Source: a bacterium
GTDB lineage: Bacteria > Vulcanimicrobiota > Xenobia > Xenobiales > JADMJV01
Direction: 5' to 3'
Length of the DNA stretch: 64,000 nucleotides
Assembly (NCBI GenBank): GCA_030149525.1
Contig: JASBRJ010000363.1
Location: 28,285 to 92,284 of the forward strand
The position numbers were made by a program, and so were the translations under genes. Numbering within the stretch: position 1 is the stretch's first letter; each line of letters starts with the position of its first letter. Under the pieces are notes generated by a model. That model saw only the letters and a program-made list of their open reading frames with translations, searched no databases and had not been told where the DNA came from. This document shows, in pieces, positions 16,566-25,116 of the stretch.

Positions 16566-18613
16566 CATCGAGTAACACCAGCAACAAACATCGACTGACA
16601 GGGCGAAATTTTATCGCCCTCTCGGCAGTGGGTGTCCTATTTACTTGGACTCTTCTCTGCTTTTGTTCATTCTTACCGTTCGTGCTTCTGCTGAGCTTTC
16701 TGTTCAATGCGCTGTACCTGGGGTCGAGTCTCTTTTCGGCCCTGGCTCAGGAGCGCGAGAAGAGAACCATCGATGCTCTCCGGCTCACCCAATTGAGTTC
16801 GCTAGATATCCTGACTTACAAGGCTCATTCAGAACTGAAGGCTTGGAAGCTAGGAAATCTGGCCTTTCTCTCGTTGGCAGCCCTGGGCGCCATTTGGTCC
16901 ACCAGTCCCTTCTTGTGGGCTGTTGGGGGCGCTGCGGCGCTCGCTGCCGGTGGCCTTCTCTCTATCGCCCTGGCTCTGGCCGTCTCCACTCGATGCGAGA
17001 CGACCTCATCTGCCGTTGTGAGCGGATGGGTGAGCAAAGGGGTTTGGCTCGTGGGGCTCCCGGTCCTGGACTACGTGGTGGAGGCCGTTCTTGTTCTCAG
17101 CAAAGAGTTGAACTTCTTCTCCTATCTGGATCCGGCCTGGATCTTCAGATACGTGATTAACGGTCTCTTTTTTGAAACGAGCGGCTGGTCTTTGGGTGGA
17201 TTGCTGCTGGGTGCCGTTGCCATGGCTGCGGTGGCCTTCGGTCTGCTCATCCATAGCAGTCGCCTGATAGATTCCAGTTTCGAGTCGGCTGCCACTCTGG
17301 AAGACCGCTCGCGCCACACGGCCTACAGCAAGAGCTTTCTCTTCGGCTTGCACAAGAACCCTTTCATGGTTCGTGAGATGGCCTGGCAGATGCGCACAGG
17401 TGCCGGTGCTTGGCCTGGGTACGCCGTTTTCCTAACCCTTTTCCTGGCTCCTTTCCTTTACGGACTGGCTCAGCAGCAAAAAGCCGGTCAGAGAACTCAA
17501 TATCGAGTAGTGCGCCAGAATGTCTCTCAAACAGCCGTGTCTGAGGCGAGAGGTCAGCGGCCCTCCTCTCACACCCGTGGATACTACAACCAAGAGGAAG
17601 TCTATCGAAGCGATGAGCGACACTGTGGAACCGCTAGTGTCGGTCAAACCGACGTTCGATACCATAATGGGTTGTGTCTCTCAAGAATGATGGGTCTGCC
17701 TGTTCCTACCAAACTCAGCGCTCACTATTCCGGTCGCGGCACTGTCCGACCGGGAGAGCGCATCGTCGTGCAGAGCGACGGAAAGGTGCAACGGGTTTCC
17801 GAGACAGCCGCACAGAACCTGAAGGCTCGATCCGATCAGACCGACTCGGCCGACTACCACAGCTACAGAAGCCGTAGCCAACTGCAGATGGAACTGGATA
17901 GAGGTTTGCTGACCGGGTTGGTGCTGACTCTACTCTATCTCTTCGTCCGAGGCGGAGCCTTTATGTCCGGCGCCGTCACAGGGGAGAAAGAGAGACGAGC
18001 TTGGGATCAGATAGCGCTGACCGGGGTGAGTCCGGAGGATTACCTTTTCGGCAAGTTGGCCGGAGTTCTCTACTTTCCGCTCAAGCAACTCCTCCTCACA
18101 TCACCTGTCTTAATCCTGTTTGGGCTCTACGGTGGTGTCTCGTTGCTAGAGGTCGTTCTCATCGTTCCGATGCTGGTGGCGAGCTTTCTGGCTGCGGCCT
18201 GTATAGGACTCCTGAGTTCTTCCACCCAAGAGACCTCTCACCAGGCTCAAGGTAAAGCGTTGATCGCCGCCGGAGCGATTCTGGCTGCGCCTCTGCTGCC
18301 CGGGGGATTTTTGCTGGCAGGCTTGCTTACCTTCGCTTTCCTGGGCGGGACAGCCCTGGAAGCCGGTGAGAAAACCTTATCAGCGGCTGGAGTGACGCTC
18401 TGGATGGTCCTTTGTGGGACTGCGGCAAGCCCTTTGGCTGCAGCGATGCAAGCCTGTCGTTACGACGGGATCGGTCCGCTGGGTTTGATAGCCGGTAGCG
18501 CACCCCCACTAGTCTTCTTGCTCCTGGGCACTCTGAGCATGAGTGCTGTCGCCTACGGTGCCTTTAAGCTCGCTGTTCGCGGTTTGGAGCAAGGTGGTTC
18601 CGTTCGGGTTTAA
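16562..18613 (+). CDS. ABC transporter permease, ABC-2-like, 683 residues
   Basis: A polytopic membrane protein coupled by a 4-base overlap to the ABC ATPase. Hydrophobic helices occur in an N-terminal set (about 15-60, 95-240) and a C-terminal set (about 440-680), separated by a polar, Ser/Tyr/Arg-rich soluble stretch of about 130 residues near 305-435 containing several cysteines. The motif EREKRTIDALRLTQLSSLDI near residue 65 and its near-repeat GEKERRAWDQIALTGVSPED near residue 475 are the coupling-helix motifs (EKE.gT...L..tpls) of ABC-2/ABC-permease families. Their presence twice indicates two permease halves fused in one chain, so one polypeptide may serve as the whole transmembrane unit with two copies of the ATPase. 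Confidence 0.82.
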   Translation: MTSSNTSNKHRLTGRNFIALSAVGVLFTWTLLCFCSFLPFVLLLSFLFNALYLGSSLFSALAQEREKRTIDALRLTQLSSLDILTYKAHSELKAWKLGNLAFLSLAALGAIWSTSPFLWAVGGAAALAAGGLLSIALALAVSTRCETTSSAVVSGWVSKGVWLVGLPVLDYVVEAVLVLSKELNFFSYLDPAWIFRYVINGLFFETSGWSLGGLLLGAVAMAAVAFGLLIHSSRLIDSSFESAATLEDRSRHTAYSKSFLFGLHKNPFMVREMAWQMRTGAGAWPGYAVFLTLFLAPFLYGLAQQQKAGQRTQYRVVRQNVSQTAVSEARGQRPSSHTRGYYNQEEVYRSDERHCGTASVGQTDVRYHNGLCLSRMMGLPVPTKLSAHYSGRGTVRPGERIVVQSDGKVQRVSETAAQNLKARSDQTDSADYHSYRSRSQLQMELDRGLLTGLVLTLLYLFVRGGAFMSGAVTGEKERRAWDQIALTGVSPEDYLFGKLAGVLYFPLKQLLLTSPVLILFGLYGGVSLLEVVLIVPMLVASFLAAACIGLLSSSTQETSHQAQGKALIAAGAILAAPLLPGGFLLAGLLTFAFLGGTALEAGEKTLSAAGVTLWMVLCGTAASPLAAAMQACRYDGIGPLGLIAGSAPPLVFLLLGTLSMSAVAYGAFKLAVRGLEQGGSVRV

Positions 18614-18632
18614 TCCGCTCCCGCCGAAAGTC

Positions 18633-18667
18633 AAAAAAGGCCCGGTCATTGCCGGGCCTTTTTTTAT
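18633..18667. terminator. bidirectional rho-independent terminator
   Basis: AAGGCCCGG and CCGGGCCTT pair around a TCATTG loop, flanked by A6 on one side and T7 on the other, so it works in both directions between the convergent ABC permease and amidase genes. The last bases overlap the amidase stop region. Confidence 0.92.
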
Positions 18668-20115
18668 CGCTCCGAAGCTTGCGCTTCCAGGTAATTTCTC
18701 AGTCCTTCCACCACTCCCGACGAAGCCTTCTCGGGGTAATCCGGTTGGGAGAGCACAGATTTCTCCAGGACTGGGTTGGAGAGATACTGAAACTCCATCA
18801 GTACGGCCGGGGAGTGAGTTTGTCGAATAACGTAAAAGGAACGCCACCGAAAGCTCCGGCTTTCTTCCCCGATGGCGTCGGCGATGGGATCGGCTAAATG
18901 ACGGGCCAGGCTTTGGCTATGGGGCTGATACCAGTAGATGTCGGTGCCGTGATAGATCTTGCCCTGCTCCACCGAGGGTCTCGCGTTGTGGTGGACACTC
19001 AGAAAAAGCTGAGAGCCTCTCTTGATGGAGTGGTCAATACGAGATTGTAACTCGTCTCCCGCACCGGCACTCTCGGGCAAGACCGCCTTATCTGTCAGTC
19101 GAGTCATGGTGACCTCGGCACCCAATTGCCGGAGCTTTTCCGCCAGAGCTTCGGCCACTCTGAGATTCAGAACTTTCTCCTCCAAACCGAGATGCCCCAC
19201 CGTGCCCCGGTCCTCCAGGCCGCCGTGTCCCGCATCCACCGTGATTTTCAGCCCTTCCAGCGAGGCGGGGAGTGGTTTTCGTAAGCGGAGGGTCAACTCG
19301 CCCGTCTCCAGTTCGGGTATGATCTGGTAGCCATATTTGATACCCTCATTGATCTCCACAATCACGCCTTGGGGTTGGGCACAGGGTCTCAGCAGAATGG
19401 GGCCGAGGAAGGTGGCGACACCGCTGGGGCGGCGGATATCGAAGTTTGTTTGCAGGGTATCGTAGAGGTGGAACTGGAGGGCTTGTCCTGTCTGGATGGC
19501 CTGAATCTCCGGGCTGCGGGTCATCTCTAGCTTCAGTAAGGCATCGCCGTTGGGAGCTTGCTCCACTCGAATGCGCTTGAGGCGGTTAGGAGGGAGAAAG
19601 GCGGCCATGTCTGTCTCGGACAAGGGAGATTTGCGTCCGTCGACCCAGGTTTGCGAGGCCCGAAGCCGATACCAGCCTCCTCGTATGCCGTCCAGGGCTA
19701 CATGTTGGCCGGGGTAAAGGGGGGTGAGCCGATCATAATCGGGATGTGGCCCCTGTCGGGTCACCATTTCGCTGGTGACCCTCAGCTGGCCGCAGTGGGA
19801 ACTTGCCTGGAGGGTGCCCAGGCGACGACGCAACCCGGTCCCGGCGTCTACCAGAAAAAGTGAGCGTTTGGTGTCCTGGGGAACGGAAAGAGCCGTCTGA
19901 TAGTTGCCGGGAGAGACTTCGACCAGGCGGTGGGTCACCGTTTCTCCGCTCAGCTTGAGGAACGGTTGATGGGCTTGAGGACCCTTAAGGCGAAAAAGCA
20001 CGGACTCCCCGCTTCGGCCCACAACCGGCATTTCGGGCTCCAGAAGCTCCCAGGACTCAGCTAGAGTCGGAAAGGAAAGAGCGAGGAGGAGGAGCAAGGT
20101 CTTGAGAGGCTTCAC
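18664..20115 (-). CDS. N-acetylmuramoyl-L-alanine amidase, periplasmic
   Basis: A 483-residue exported amidase with a signal peptide (MKPLKTLLLLLALSFPTLAES). Residues of about 20-280 are a beta-rich region that may include SH3-like and AMIN-type modules for wall targeting. The Amidase_3 catalytic domain starts at about residue 290: ITVDAGHGGLEDRGTVG (zinc His), EKVLNLRVAEALAEKL (zinc Glu), FLSVHHNARPS (zinc His) and VLMEFQYLSNPVLE (catalytic Glu). It cleaves the amide bond between MurNAc and the stem peptide, usually during daughter-cell separation. The ATG overlaps the stop of the upstream diguanylate cyclase by four bases, an unexpected coupling of wall hydrolysis to c-di-GMP signalling. 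Confidence 0.92.
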   Translation of the reverse strand: MKPLKTLLLLLALSFPTLAESWELLEPEMPVVGRSGESVLFRLKGPQAHQPFLKLSGETVTHRLVEVSPGNYQTALSVPQDTKRSLFLVDAGTGLRRRLGTLQASSHCGQLRVTSEMVTRQGPHPDYDRLTPLYPGQHVALDGIRGGWYRLRASQTWVDGRKSPLSETDMAAFLPPNRLKRIRVEQAPNGDALLKLEMTRSPEIQAIQTGQALQFHLYDTLQTNFDIRRPSGVATFLGPILLRPCAQPQGVIVEINEGIKYGYQIIPELETGELTLRLRKPLPASLEGLKITVDAGHGGLEDRGTVGHLGLEEKVLNLRVAEALAEKLRQLGAEVTMTRLTDKAVLPESAGAGDELQSRIDHSIKRGSQLFLSVHHNARPSVEQGKIYHGTDIYWYQPHSQSLARHLADPIADAIGEESRSFRWRSFYVIRQTHSPAVLMEFQYLSNPVLEKSVLSQPDYPEKASSGVVEGLRNYLEAQASER

Positions 20116-21140
20116 GAGTCGGCCACCGTCCTGTTCCGCCCTTCATTCTTGGCCCGGTAGAGAGCTTTGTCGGCTCTCTCGATGAGGGCCTTGATGTCTT
20201 CCTCGCCGTCGAAGGTGGCCACGCCGATACTCACCGTTATGGTCTTTTCGGTCCCGTCGCTGAGCTGGAAATCCTGCTTGGATATCGATCGGCGCATCCT
20301 CTCGGCCTGGGAGAGCGCTTTCGATGCGTCTGTTTCAGGGAAGACCACCAGAAATTCCTCACCTCCGTAGCGACCGATACTGTCGTAAGACCTCACATTG
20401 TCTCGCAGCCGTCGACAAAATTCGGTCAGAACCTTATCCCCGCTCTGATGTCCAAATTCGTCGTTAACGCTCTTGAAGTGATCGAGATCGAGGAGGCAGA
20501 TGCTGAGGTGGTTGCCGGTCCTTCTGGCCCGTTCCAACTCGCGACCCAGAAGATCGAAAATCGCTCCTCTGTTCCAGACGTTGGTAAGGGGATCGATGAA
20601 AGCCCTCACTCGAAGGCGTTCCAGTTGAGAAATCAGCTCTCTTTGGGTCCTATTAGTCCGGAAAAGAGTCATTTGGTCTTCCACCAGAGCGGCGAAGTCT
20701 GCCAGGCTCTCTAGATCTCTTCGGCTGAAGCGACGTGGTTTGTGGTCCATGATGCAGAAAGCACCGACGGCGTGACCGTCCTGACTGAGAAGAGGAACAC
20801 CCGCGTAGAAGTGCAGGTCAAGCCGATCCACCAATCCTCGATACAGAGAGCTCCGGGCTTCTTTGGAAAGATCCGCCACCACAAAAGGAGATTTCTCCAT
20901 GACGACCTTGTTGCAGGGAGTTTTCTGTCGTTCTCCACCGTCACGGTTCTTGAGGCCCTCTTGGGCCACATAGAAGGCTCTTTCCTTGTCGATCAGGGTG
21001 ACCGCACAGATTCCGGCTCGAAAATGTTGCCGAGCGAGACGGGTGATTCTGTGAAATCTTTCTTCCTCCGGTTGATCGAGTAAATTGAGAGACTGCACAG
21101 CTTTAAGCCGTTCTAGCTCGTCGAAGTCAGACTTTTTCAT
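20112..21140 (-). CDS. GAF-GGDEF diguanylate cyclase
   Basis: A 342-residue soluble protein with a GAF domain (about 25-165; FRAGICAVTLIDKERAFYVAQ, FYAGVPLLSQDGHAVGAFCI) and a GGDEF domain (about 185-340). The active site GRYGGEEFLVVFPE is intact, and an RxxD product-inhibition site (RSYD) lies five residues before GGEEF, so it should make c-di-GMP with feedback control. Substrate-binding DPLTNVWNRGAIFD and LDLDHFKSVND are also present. An in-frame GTG at 21215 would add 25 residues, but the ATG at 21140 starts where family similarity begins and has AAAGGG just upstream. The stop overlaps the amidase start. Confidence 0.93.
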   Translation of the reverse strand: MKKSDFDELERLKAVQSLNLLDQPEEERFHRITRLARQHFRAGICAVTLIDKERAFYVAQEGLKNRDGGERQKTPCNKVVMEKSPFVVADLSKEARSSLYRGLVDRLDLHFYAGVPLLSQDGHAVGAFCIMDHKPRRFSRRDLESLADFAALVEDQMTLFRTNRTQRELISQLERLRVRAFIDPLTNVWNRGAIFDLLGRELERARRTGNHLSICLLDLDHFKSVNDEFGHQSGDKVLTEFCRRLRDNVRSYDSIGRYGGEEFLVVFPETDASKALSQAERMRRSISKQDFQLSDGTEKTITVSIGVATFDGEEDIKALIERADKALYRAKNEGRNRTVADS

Positions 21141-21208
21141 GGCCCTTTCGGTTCCGTCGCAGCGGAAATAGACCTGCCCTCCTATTGACAATTTCGCCTC
21201 ATGTAGTG

Positions 21209-21237
21209 TAGACACGGATTACACCATTTGCTACATT
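21209..21237 (+). promoter_or_regulatory. promoter of the tRNA operon
   Basis: TAGACA (21209-21214, five of six matches to TTGACA) and TACATT (21232-21237) have a 17-base spacer and the -10 is preceded by TGC. Predicted start is near 21244, 13 bases before the first tRNA. A weak divergent -10 (TACACT on the minus strand, 21210-21205) may serve the diguanylate cyclase gene. Confidence 0.6.
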
Positions 21238-21256
21238 CTCTTTGGATAATCCAAAC

Positions 21257-21328
21257 GCGGATGTAGCTCAGTGGTAGAGCATCGGCTTCCCAAGCCGGGT
21301 GTCGCGAGTTCGACTCTCGTCTTCCGCT
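21257..21328 (+). tRNA. tRNA-Gly (anticodon CCC)
   Basis: A complete cloverleaf: D arm GCTCAGTGGTAGAGC, anticodon stem TCGGC/GCCGG with loop TTCCCAA (anticodon CCC), T arm GCGAG-TTCGACT-CTCGT and discriminator T, which is usual for bacterial tRNA-Gly. CCA is not encoded. The acceptor stem GCGGATG/CTTCCGC has one T-T mismatch at the sixth pair. Confidence 0.93.
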
Positions 21329-21340
21329 CTTAACGCTTAT

Positions 21341-21411
21341 GGTGACGTGGCCGAGTGGTTAGGCAAAGGTCTGCAAAACCTTGTACAGCAGTTCGATTCT
21401 GCTCGTCACCT
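21341..21411 (+). tRNA. tRNA-Cys (anticodon GCA)
   Basis: Acceptor GGTGACG/CGTCACC pairs fully. The anticodon stem AAGGT/ACCTT encloses loop CTGCAAA, anticodon GCA, and the discriminator is T as required for tRNA-Cys. CCA is not encoded. It is the second gene of a three-tRNA transcript. Confidence 0.94.
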
Positions 21412-21419
21412 CCATAGAT

Positions 21420-21496
21420 GGACGCATAGCTCAGTTGGTTAGAGCGCTACGTTGACATCGTAGAGGTCAGCGGTTCAAATCCGTTTGCGTCCACCA
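21420..21496 (+). tRNA. tRNA-Val (anticodon GAC)
   Basis: Acceptor GGACGCA/TGCGTCC with discriminator A and an encoded CCA (21494-21496). Anticodon stem CTACG/CGTAG encloses loop TTGACAT, anticodon GAC. T loop TTCAAAT is canonical. A terminator follows directly. Confidence 0.95.
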
Positions 21497-21497
21497 G

Positions 21498-21525
21498 AAG
21501 AACGCCCCAGGGCGTTCTTTTTTTT
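21498..21525 (+). terminator. rho-independent terminator of the tRNA operon
   Basis: AGAACGCC and GGCGTTCT pair around a CCAG loop and are followed by a run of eight or more T, immediately after tRNA-Val. Confidence 0.92.
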
Positions 21526-21556
21526 ATTCCAATACAGCCGCTTTGAAGGCGCTCGT

Positions 21557-21580
21557 TTCTCGATCGAGAAGCGACTTCTC
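21557..21580 (+). promoter_or_regulatory. overlapping alternative hairpins before the DUF697 gene
   Basis: TTCTCGATCGAGAA (21557-21570) is a perfect 14-bp palindrome, and GAGAAG-CGA-CTTCTC (21566-21580) is a second hairpin that reuses its right arm, so in RNA the two cannot form together. The ATG at 21583 follows at once with no Shine-Dalgarno. It may be a translational switch or simply a DNA operator. Confidence 0.4.
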
Positions 21581-21582
21581 AC

Positions 21583-23079
21583 ATGAAAACTGTGGAAATT
21601 CTCTACCAAGCCTTCCGGGTGAGGTATTCGCTTAATCAACTTCAGCAACTTTTGGACCGTGGCTGCCGCATTGCCCTTCTGGGGCCCGGGAACGCCGTGG
21701 AGACTCTCAAGGGGTTCTTGGGAGACCCGGTCACCCCCATGGGGGGCGGCGATCCGACCGAGGATCTTATCGAACTGTCTTGGGAGTTGGGGGAAGAAGA
21801 CCTCAAAGAGCTTCGCACCTGCGATGCCTGTCTCGTGTTCTTTCCCGATGGTCCTCCAGAGGTTGATCTGCTGCAGGAGCTGGCCGGCAAAATTCCCATT
21901 CATGTCAAGACTCTGTGGATGTGTCACACCGACCAGCCCAAGGGCGGAACCTACCACGAGAAAGATCTGACCCTGCCCACCATTCAGGCCCTGCCCAAAG
22001 AGAAAGCGAGGCAGCGCTTTCTCAAGTTGCTGGTGGTAGGTTTGCCTCAGGTTGTGGTGATTTTGGCCCGGAATTGGACCAACGTACGCACCGTTTTTTG
22101 TAAAACTCTCACCCGGCGAACGGCTCTGAGGAACGGAGTGAGAGCCGGTCTCTCTTCCCTGCCTCTGCGTAACGTACCGGTGGTGGGTCCGGTTCTTGCC
22201 ATGTTAGCCACTTCCGCCGAGACCATGATGCTGACTTCCAGCCAACTCCGTCTGTCTTTTGTGATCGCCGCGGCTCATAACCGGCCTTTGGATTTCTTCG
22301 ATCGGATTTCCGAGCTTTGGCCAATCGTGGGAACGGCCTATGGATTTCGAGGAGTCTCCCGCACGCTGGTCAAGATGTTGCCTAATGTGGGCGCGGGACT
22401 CAAGGCAAGCATTGCCTTCACCGGTACCTACGCGATCGGTGAAGCTTGCCGTCGCTATTACGAATACGGTCAACCTACCTCCGACGAGGTGAGACGGGAA
22501 CTGATTCGCCGCTCCCACGAGGACGGAGCTAAAGAAGCTCAACGTCTCTTGAGAAAGATCTGGGCCGGCCAGAGCCTTGAGGAGATTGAGGAAGAGGAAG
22601 AAGGGGCCGAACTTGTCGACCTGGTCGATGAACTCACCGATCTTCCAGCCGAGATCGACCCTGAAGACGAAGCGAACGCCGCCCTCGAGCCCACCGTGGA
22701 AATGGATGCCGTGGTCGTCAAGGACGAACCCAAGGTCAAGGAAGAGCCCAAGGCCAAGGAAGAGCCCAAGGCCAAAGACGAGCCCAAGGCCAAAGCAGAG
22801 GCCAAGGACAGTTCGGAGAAGCCCGCCGAGGCGAAAAAAGTCGAGCCTTCCGAAAAGAAGGCCAAGCCTGACAAGGGTGATTCGTCCGATAAGAAAGAGA
22901 AGTCCGACGCATCGGAGTCTGCCGATTCCTCAACCGCGAGCAAGAGCAAATCAAAGTCTAAGACGAAAGCTCGCTCGAAGAGCAAAAGAAAGTCCGGGCG
23001 CAAGAAGTCTTCCTCCAAGTCGGAGAACGCCAAAAAGAAATCTTCTTCTAAGAGTAGGTCGAAGAAGAAGTCTGAATAA
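21583..23079 (+). CDS. DUF697-type membrane protein with a lysine-rich histone-like tail
   Basis: A 498-residue protein in three parts. Residues 1-145 look like the remnant of a nucleotide-binding fold (IALLGPGNAVETLKGFLG, ACLVFFPDGPP) but without a P-loop. Residues of about 150-300 match the DUF697 pattern found with bacterial dynamin-like GTPases: LPLRNVPVVGPVLAMLATSAETMM, IVGTAYGFRGVSRTLVKMLPNVGAG (shown in shorter pieces: MLPNVGAGLKASIAFTGTYA, IGEACRRYYEYG), giving membrane-associated hairpins. From about residue 335 the chain is acidic, then carries EEPKAK-type repeats and ends in a Ser/Lys-rich tail (KSKSKSKTKARSKSKRKS). The role is unknown; the tail could bind nucleic acid or acidic lipids. 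No ribosome site is evident. Confidence 0.65.
   Translation: MKTVEILYQAFRVRYSLNQLQQLLDRGCRIALLGPGNAVETLKGFLGDPVTPMGGGDPTEDLIELSWELGEEDLKELRTCDACLVFFPDGPPEVDLLQELAGKIPIHVKTLWMCHTDQPKGGTYHEKDLTLPTIQALPKEKARQRFLKLLVVGLPQVVVILARNWTNVRTVFCKTLTRRTALRNGVRAGLSSLPLRNVPVVGPVLAMLATSAETMMLTSSQLRLSFVIAAAHNRPLDFFDRISELWPIVGTAYGFRGVSRTLVKMLPNVGAGLKASIAFTGTYAIGEACRRYYEYGQPTSDEVRRELIRRSHEDGAKEAQRLLRKIWAGQSLEEIEEEEEGAELVDLVDELTDLPAEIDPEDEANAALEPTVEMDAVVVKDEPKVKEEPKAKEEPKAKDEPKAKAEAKDSSEKPAEAKKVEPSEKKAKPDKGDSSDKKEKSDASESADSSTASKSKSKSKTKARSKSKRKSGRKKSSSKSENAKKKSSSKSRSKKKSE
22735..22805 (+). repeat. EEPKAK/DEPKAK coding repeat
   Basis: Four or five tandem copies of an 18-base unit (consensus GAGCCCAAGGCCAAGGAA) encode KEEPK-A/V-K units in the tail of the DUF697 protein. 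Such arrays expand and contract by slippage. Confidence 0.8.
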
Positions 23080-23088
23080 AACTCAATC

Positions 23089-25110
23089 ATGGGTTCCTCC
23101 GAGCTAGAGACAACGTCTCCAACACAACAGGCCGGCTCTTTTGAGAAGATAGGCTTTATTCTTTACCTTCTAGGTTTTGTTTTTGCCCTTTGGGGGGTGG
23201 CGCCGCGCTGGGCGGCAGAGGCTAAAAACGAGTCTACCGAGATTCTTCTCGACGCTCCTGCTCTGGCTGAATGGGCCACGGCTCTGTCGATACCAAGATC
23301 CGAGCTTGAAAAGAGATTAAAAACATCAGGAGTCAACTCCCTGGCCTTCTCCGAGCTTCATCTCGATGAGTTAGTGGACCGAGGCATGTTGGTGGCTCAG
23401 TCCGGCTCTGAGTTCAGACTCACCGTGAAAAGTGGAGCTTTGGGGGAGCTCGACCCGTCCGAGCAGACCGAGTTGCTGGAGTCGATAAACCAGACTCCCA
23501 ACGCCACTTATCTCGTTTTTCGGGACAGCCAATTGGCCTCGGACCTGAAGACCCAACTCACCATCCTTTACGGAGACGGGGTTCGGGAAGCTCTGGGGGG
23601 TCGTGTTATCGTGGTTCCCATCGCTCGTCGCGATCTCCGAACATCCGGGATGGGTTTCGAGTTTGCCGCCATTCGCAACGCCGCCGAGAGCGGTTTTATG
23701 ATCTGGCTGCGACCGGAAAATCGAGCGGGTTTCGATGCCGTAACCTTGGAGAAGCTTTTCTCTTTGTGGGGAACGTTGCCCGCCGTTCAGGGCGTCGTGT
23801 TCGGTGGAGGGCCCAACGAGGCGGTGGGTTTCCCGGTCAATCTTGAAGTGACCACCGAACAACTCAAGAAGCTCGGGTGGAAAGTCGGATACATCGAACT
23901 TTCTCCCAAGGCTCAGCAAAAAGGGATTGAAACTCTCGTCAGAAGTCTCCCTGAACTCACGGTGAGGGTCATGGCCGTGTCACCTCTCCACCAGGCCAAA
24001 CTCGCCCCCTTTCGGGTTTTGGGGATGTACAGTCTGGGGGCGCGAGAGAGAAATTTGAGGGTACTTTATGTTCGGCCCTACGCCGTTCCCGGTCGTCCCG
24101 AATTGGATGAGGAGTTCCTCTTCAGTCTCTCCCAGGAACTGGAAAAGGCCGGTCCGGCTTCCGTTTTCGAAGAGGGGGGCACTCCGGCTCCCGGACTTCT
24201 TCTCACCTCTGTTCTGGGATTTTGCGGTGCGCTCGTAGGTCTTCTGATACTCATTCAACTGGATCTGACCCCTCGCGTCTGGTGGTGGGGCTTTCCTCTC
24301 CTGCCGGTCTTTCTAGGTGTCGGCGCGAGCTTAATCGGTAAGGCCGTCTTGTTTCGCTCCTTGCTCGCGTTGGCTGTGAGCGTTGCCGTTCCCACCTACA
24401 CATTTTTGAGGTTTGTTTATCCTCTTCTTCTGGCACCGGGGCAGCATCGGAGCCTGCTGACCGGACTGAAGGTCCTACTCATTTGTAGCCTGCTGTCCGT
24501 TACGGCAGGAATCTATCTCGCCGCACTCTGCTCCGACACGACGTTCTTGCTCGGATTGGATAGGTTCCGAGGAGTCAAGTTGCTGACTCTTGGAGCACCG
24601 CTGCTAATTTTGCTCTGTTTCGTGGTCAAGCGTTACACACCCAAGCAGTGGTTGAGCGGACTACAAGCCCAAATCGTTGTCTATCACGCTCTCATCGGGG
24701 GGGGACTTTTGCTCGTTCTGGGGCTTCTCTATCTACGCTCCGGCAACCAGGCAGGAGGCACGGCGACGGACACAGAGCGAACCTTGAGAGTGGTTCTGGA
24801 CCGAGTTCTTGGAGTGAGACCGCGCTTTAAAGAGTTTATGGTGGCCCATCCGGCTCTCGTCTGCTTGCCTCTCTTTTGCTCCATGACGGGATTTTTGCCC
24901 TCGCTTGTCCTAGTACTCTTAGCGGGGATCGGTCAGGCTGGTATCATTGATACCTTCGCCCACGTTCACACTCCCCTGGATGTCACTCTCATCCGAGTTT
25001 TCTTAGGAGTGGCTTTTGGAGGAGTGGTCGGCGGACTGCTGATGTCGGTGGCAAAACTGGTCGAGCCCAGGGTTGCAAAAGTATGGAACGATTACAAAAA
25101 TATTAGCTGA
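23089..25110 (+). CDS. DUF5693-like polytopic membrane protein
   Basis: A 673-residue membrane protein. One N-terminal helix (about 22-40) is followed by a large extracytoplasmic domain (about 45-365) with a periodic alpha/beta pattern (FSELHLDELVDRGMLVAQ, GFMIWLRPENRAGFDAVTLE, FPVNLEVTTEQLKKLGWKV), then about eight to ten helices to the C-terminus. The order and sequence style match the DUF5693 family, often found beside polysaccharide pyruvyl transferase CsaB in Firmicutes and Cyanobacteria; that gene may lie elsewhere here. The inferred role is in cell-surface polysaccharide or sortase-independent wall attachment, but this is family context only. It starts nine bases after the DUF697 stop. 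Confidence 0.6.
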   Translation: MGSSELETTSPTQQAGSFEKIGFILYLLGFVFALWGVAPRWAAEAKNESTEILLDAPALAEWATALSIPRSELEKRLKTSGVNSLAFSELHLDELVDRGMLVAQSGSEFRLTVKSGALGELDPSEQTELLESINQTPNATYLVFRDSQLASDLKTQLTILYGDGVREALGGRVIVVPIARRDLRTSGMGFEFAAIRNAAESGFMIWLRPENRAGFDAVTLEKLFSLWGTLPAVQGVVFGGGPNEAVGFPVNLEVTTEQLKKLGWKVGYIELSPKAQQKGIETLVRSLPELTVRVMAVSPLHQAKLAPFRVLGMYSLGARERNLRVLYVRPYAVPGRPELDEEFLFSLSQELEKAGPASVFEEGGTPAPGLLLTSVLGFCGALVGLLILIQLDLTPRVWWWGFPLLPVFLGVGASLIGKAVLFRSLLALAVSVAVPTYTFLRFVYPLLLAPGQHRSLLTGLKVLLICSLLSVTAGIYLAALCSDTTFLLGLDRFRGVKLLTLGAPLLILLCFVVKRYTPKQWLSGLQAQIVVYHALIGGGLLLVLGLLYLRSGNQAGGTATDTERTLRVVLDRVLGVRPRFKEFMVAHPALVCLPLFCSMTGFLPSLVLVLLAGIGQAGIIDTFAHVHTPLDVTLIRVFLGVAFGGVVGGLLMSVAKLVEPRVAKVWNDYKNIS

Positions 25111-25116
25111 TTGTAA

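Noticed and set aside
21185..21190. A perfect TTGACA as -35 for the tRNA operon
   Set aside because: No acceptable -10 follows at 16-18 bases; the TAGACA/TACATT pair 24 bases downstream fits much better.
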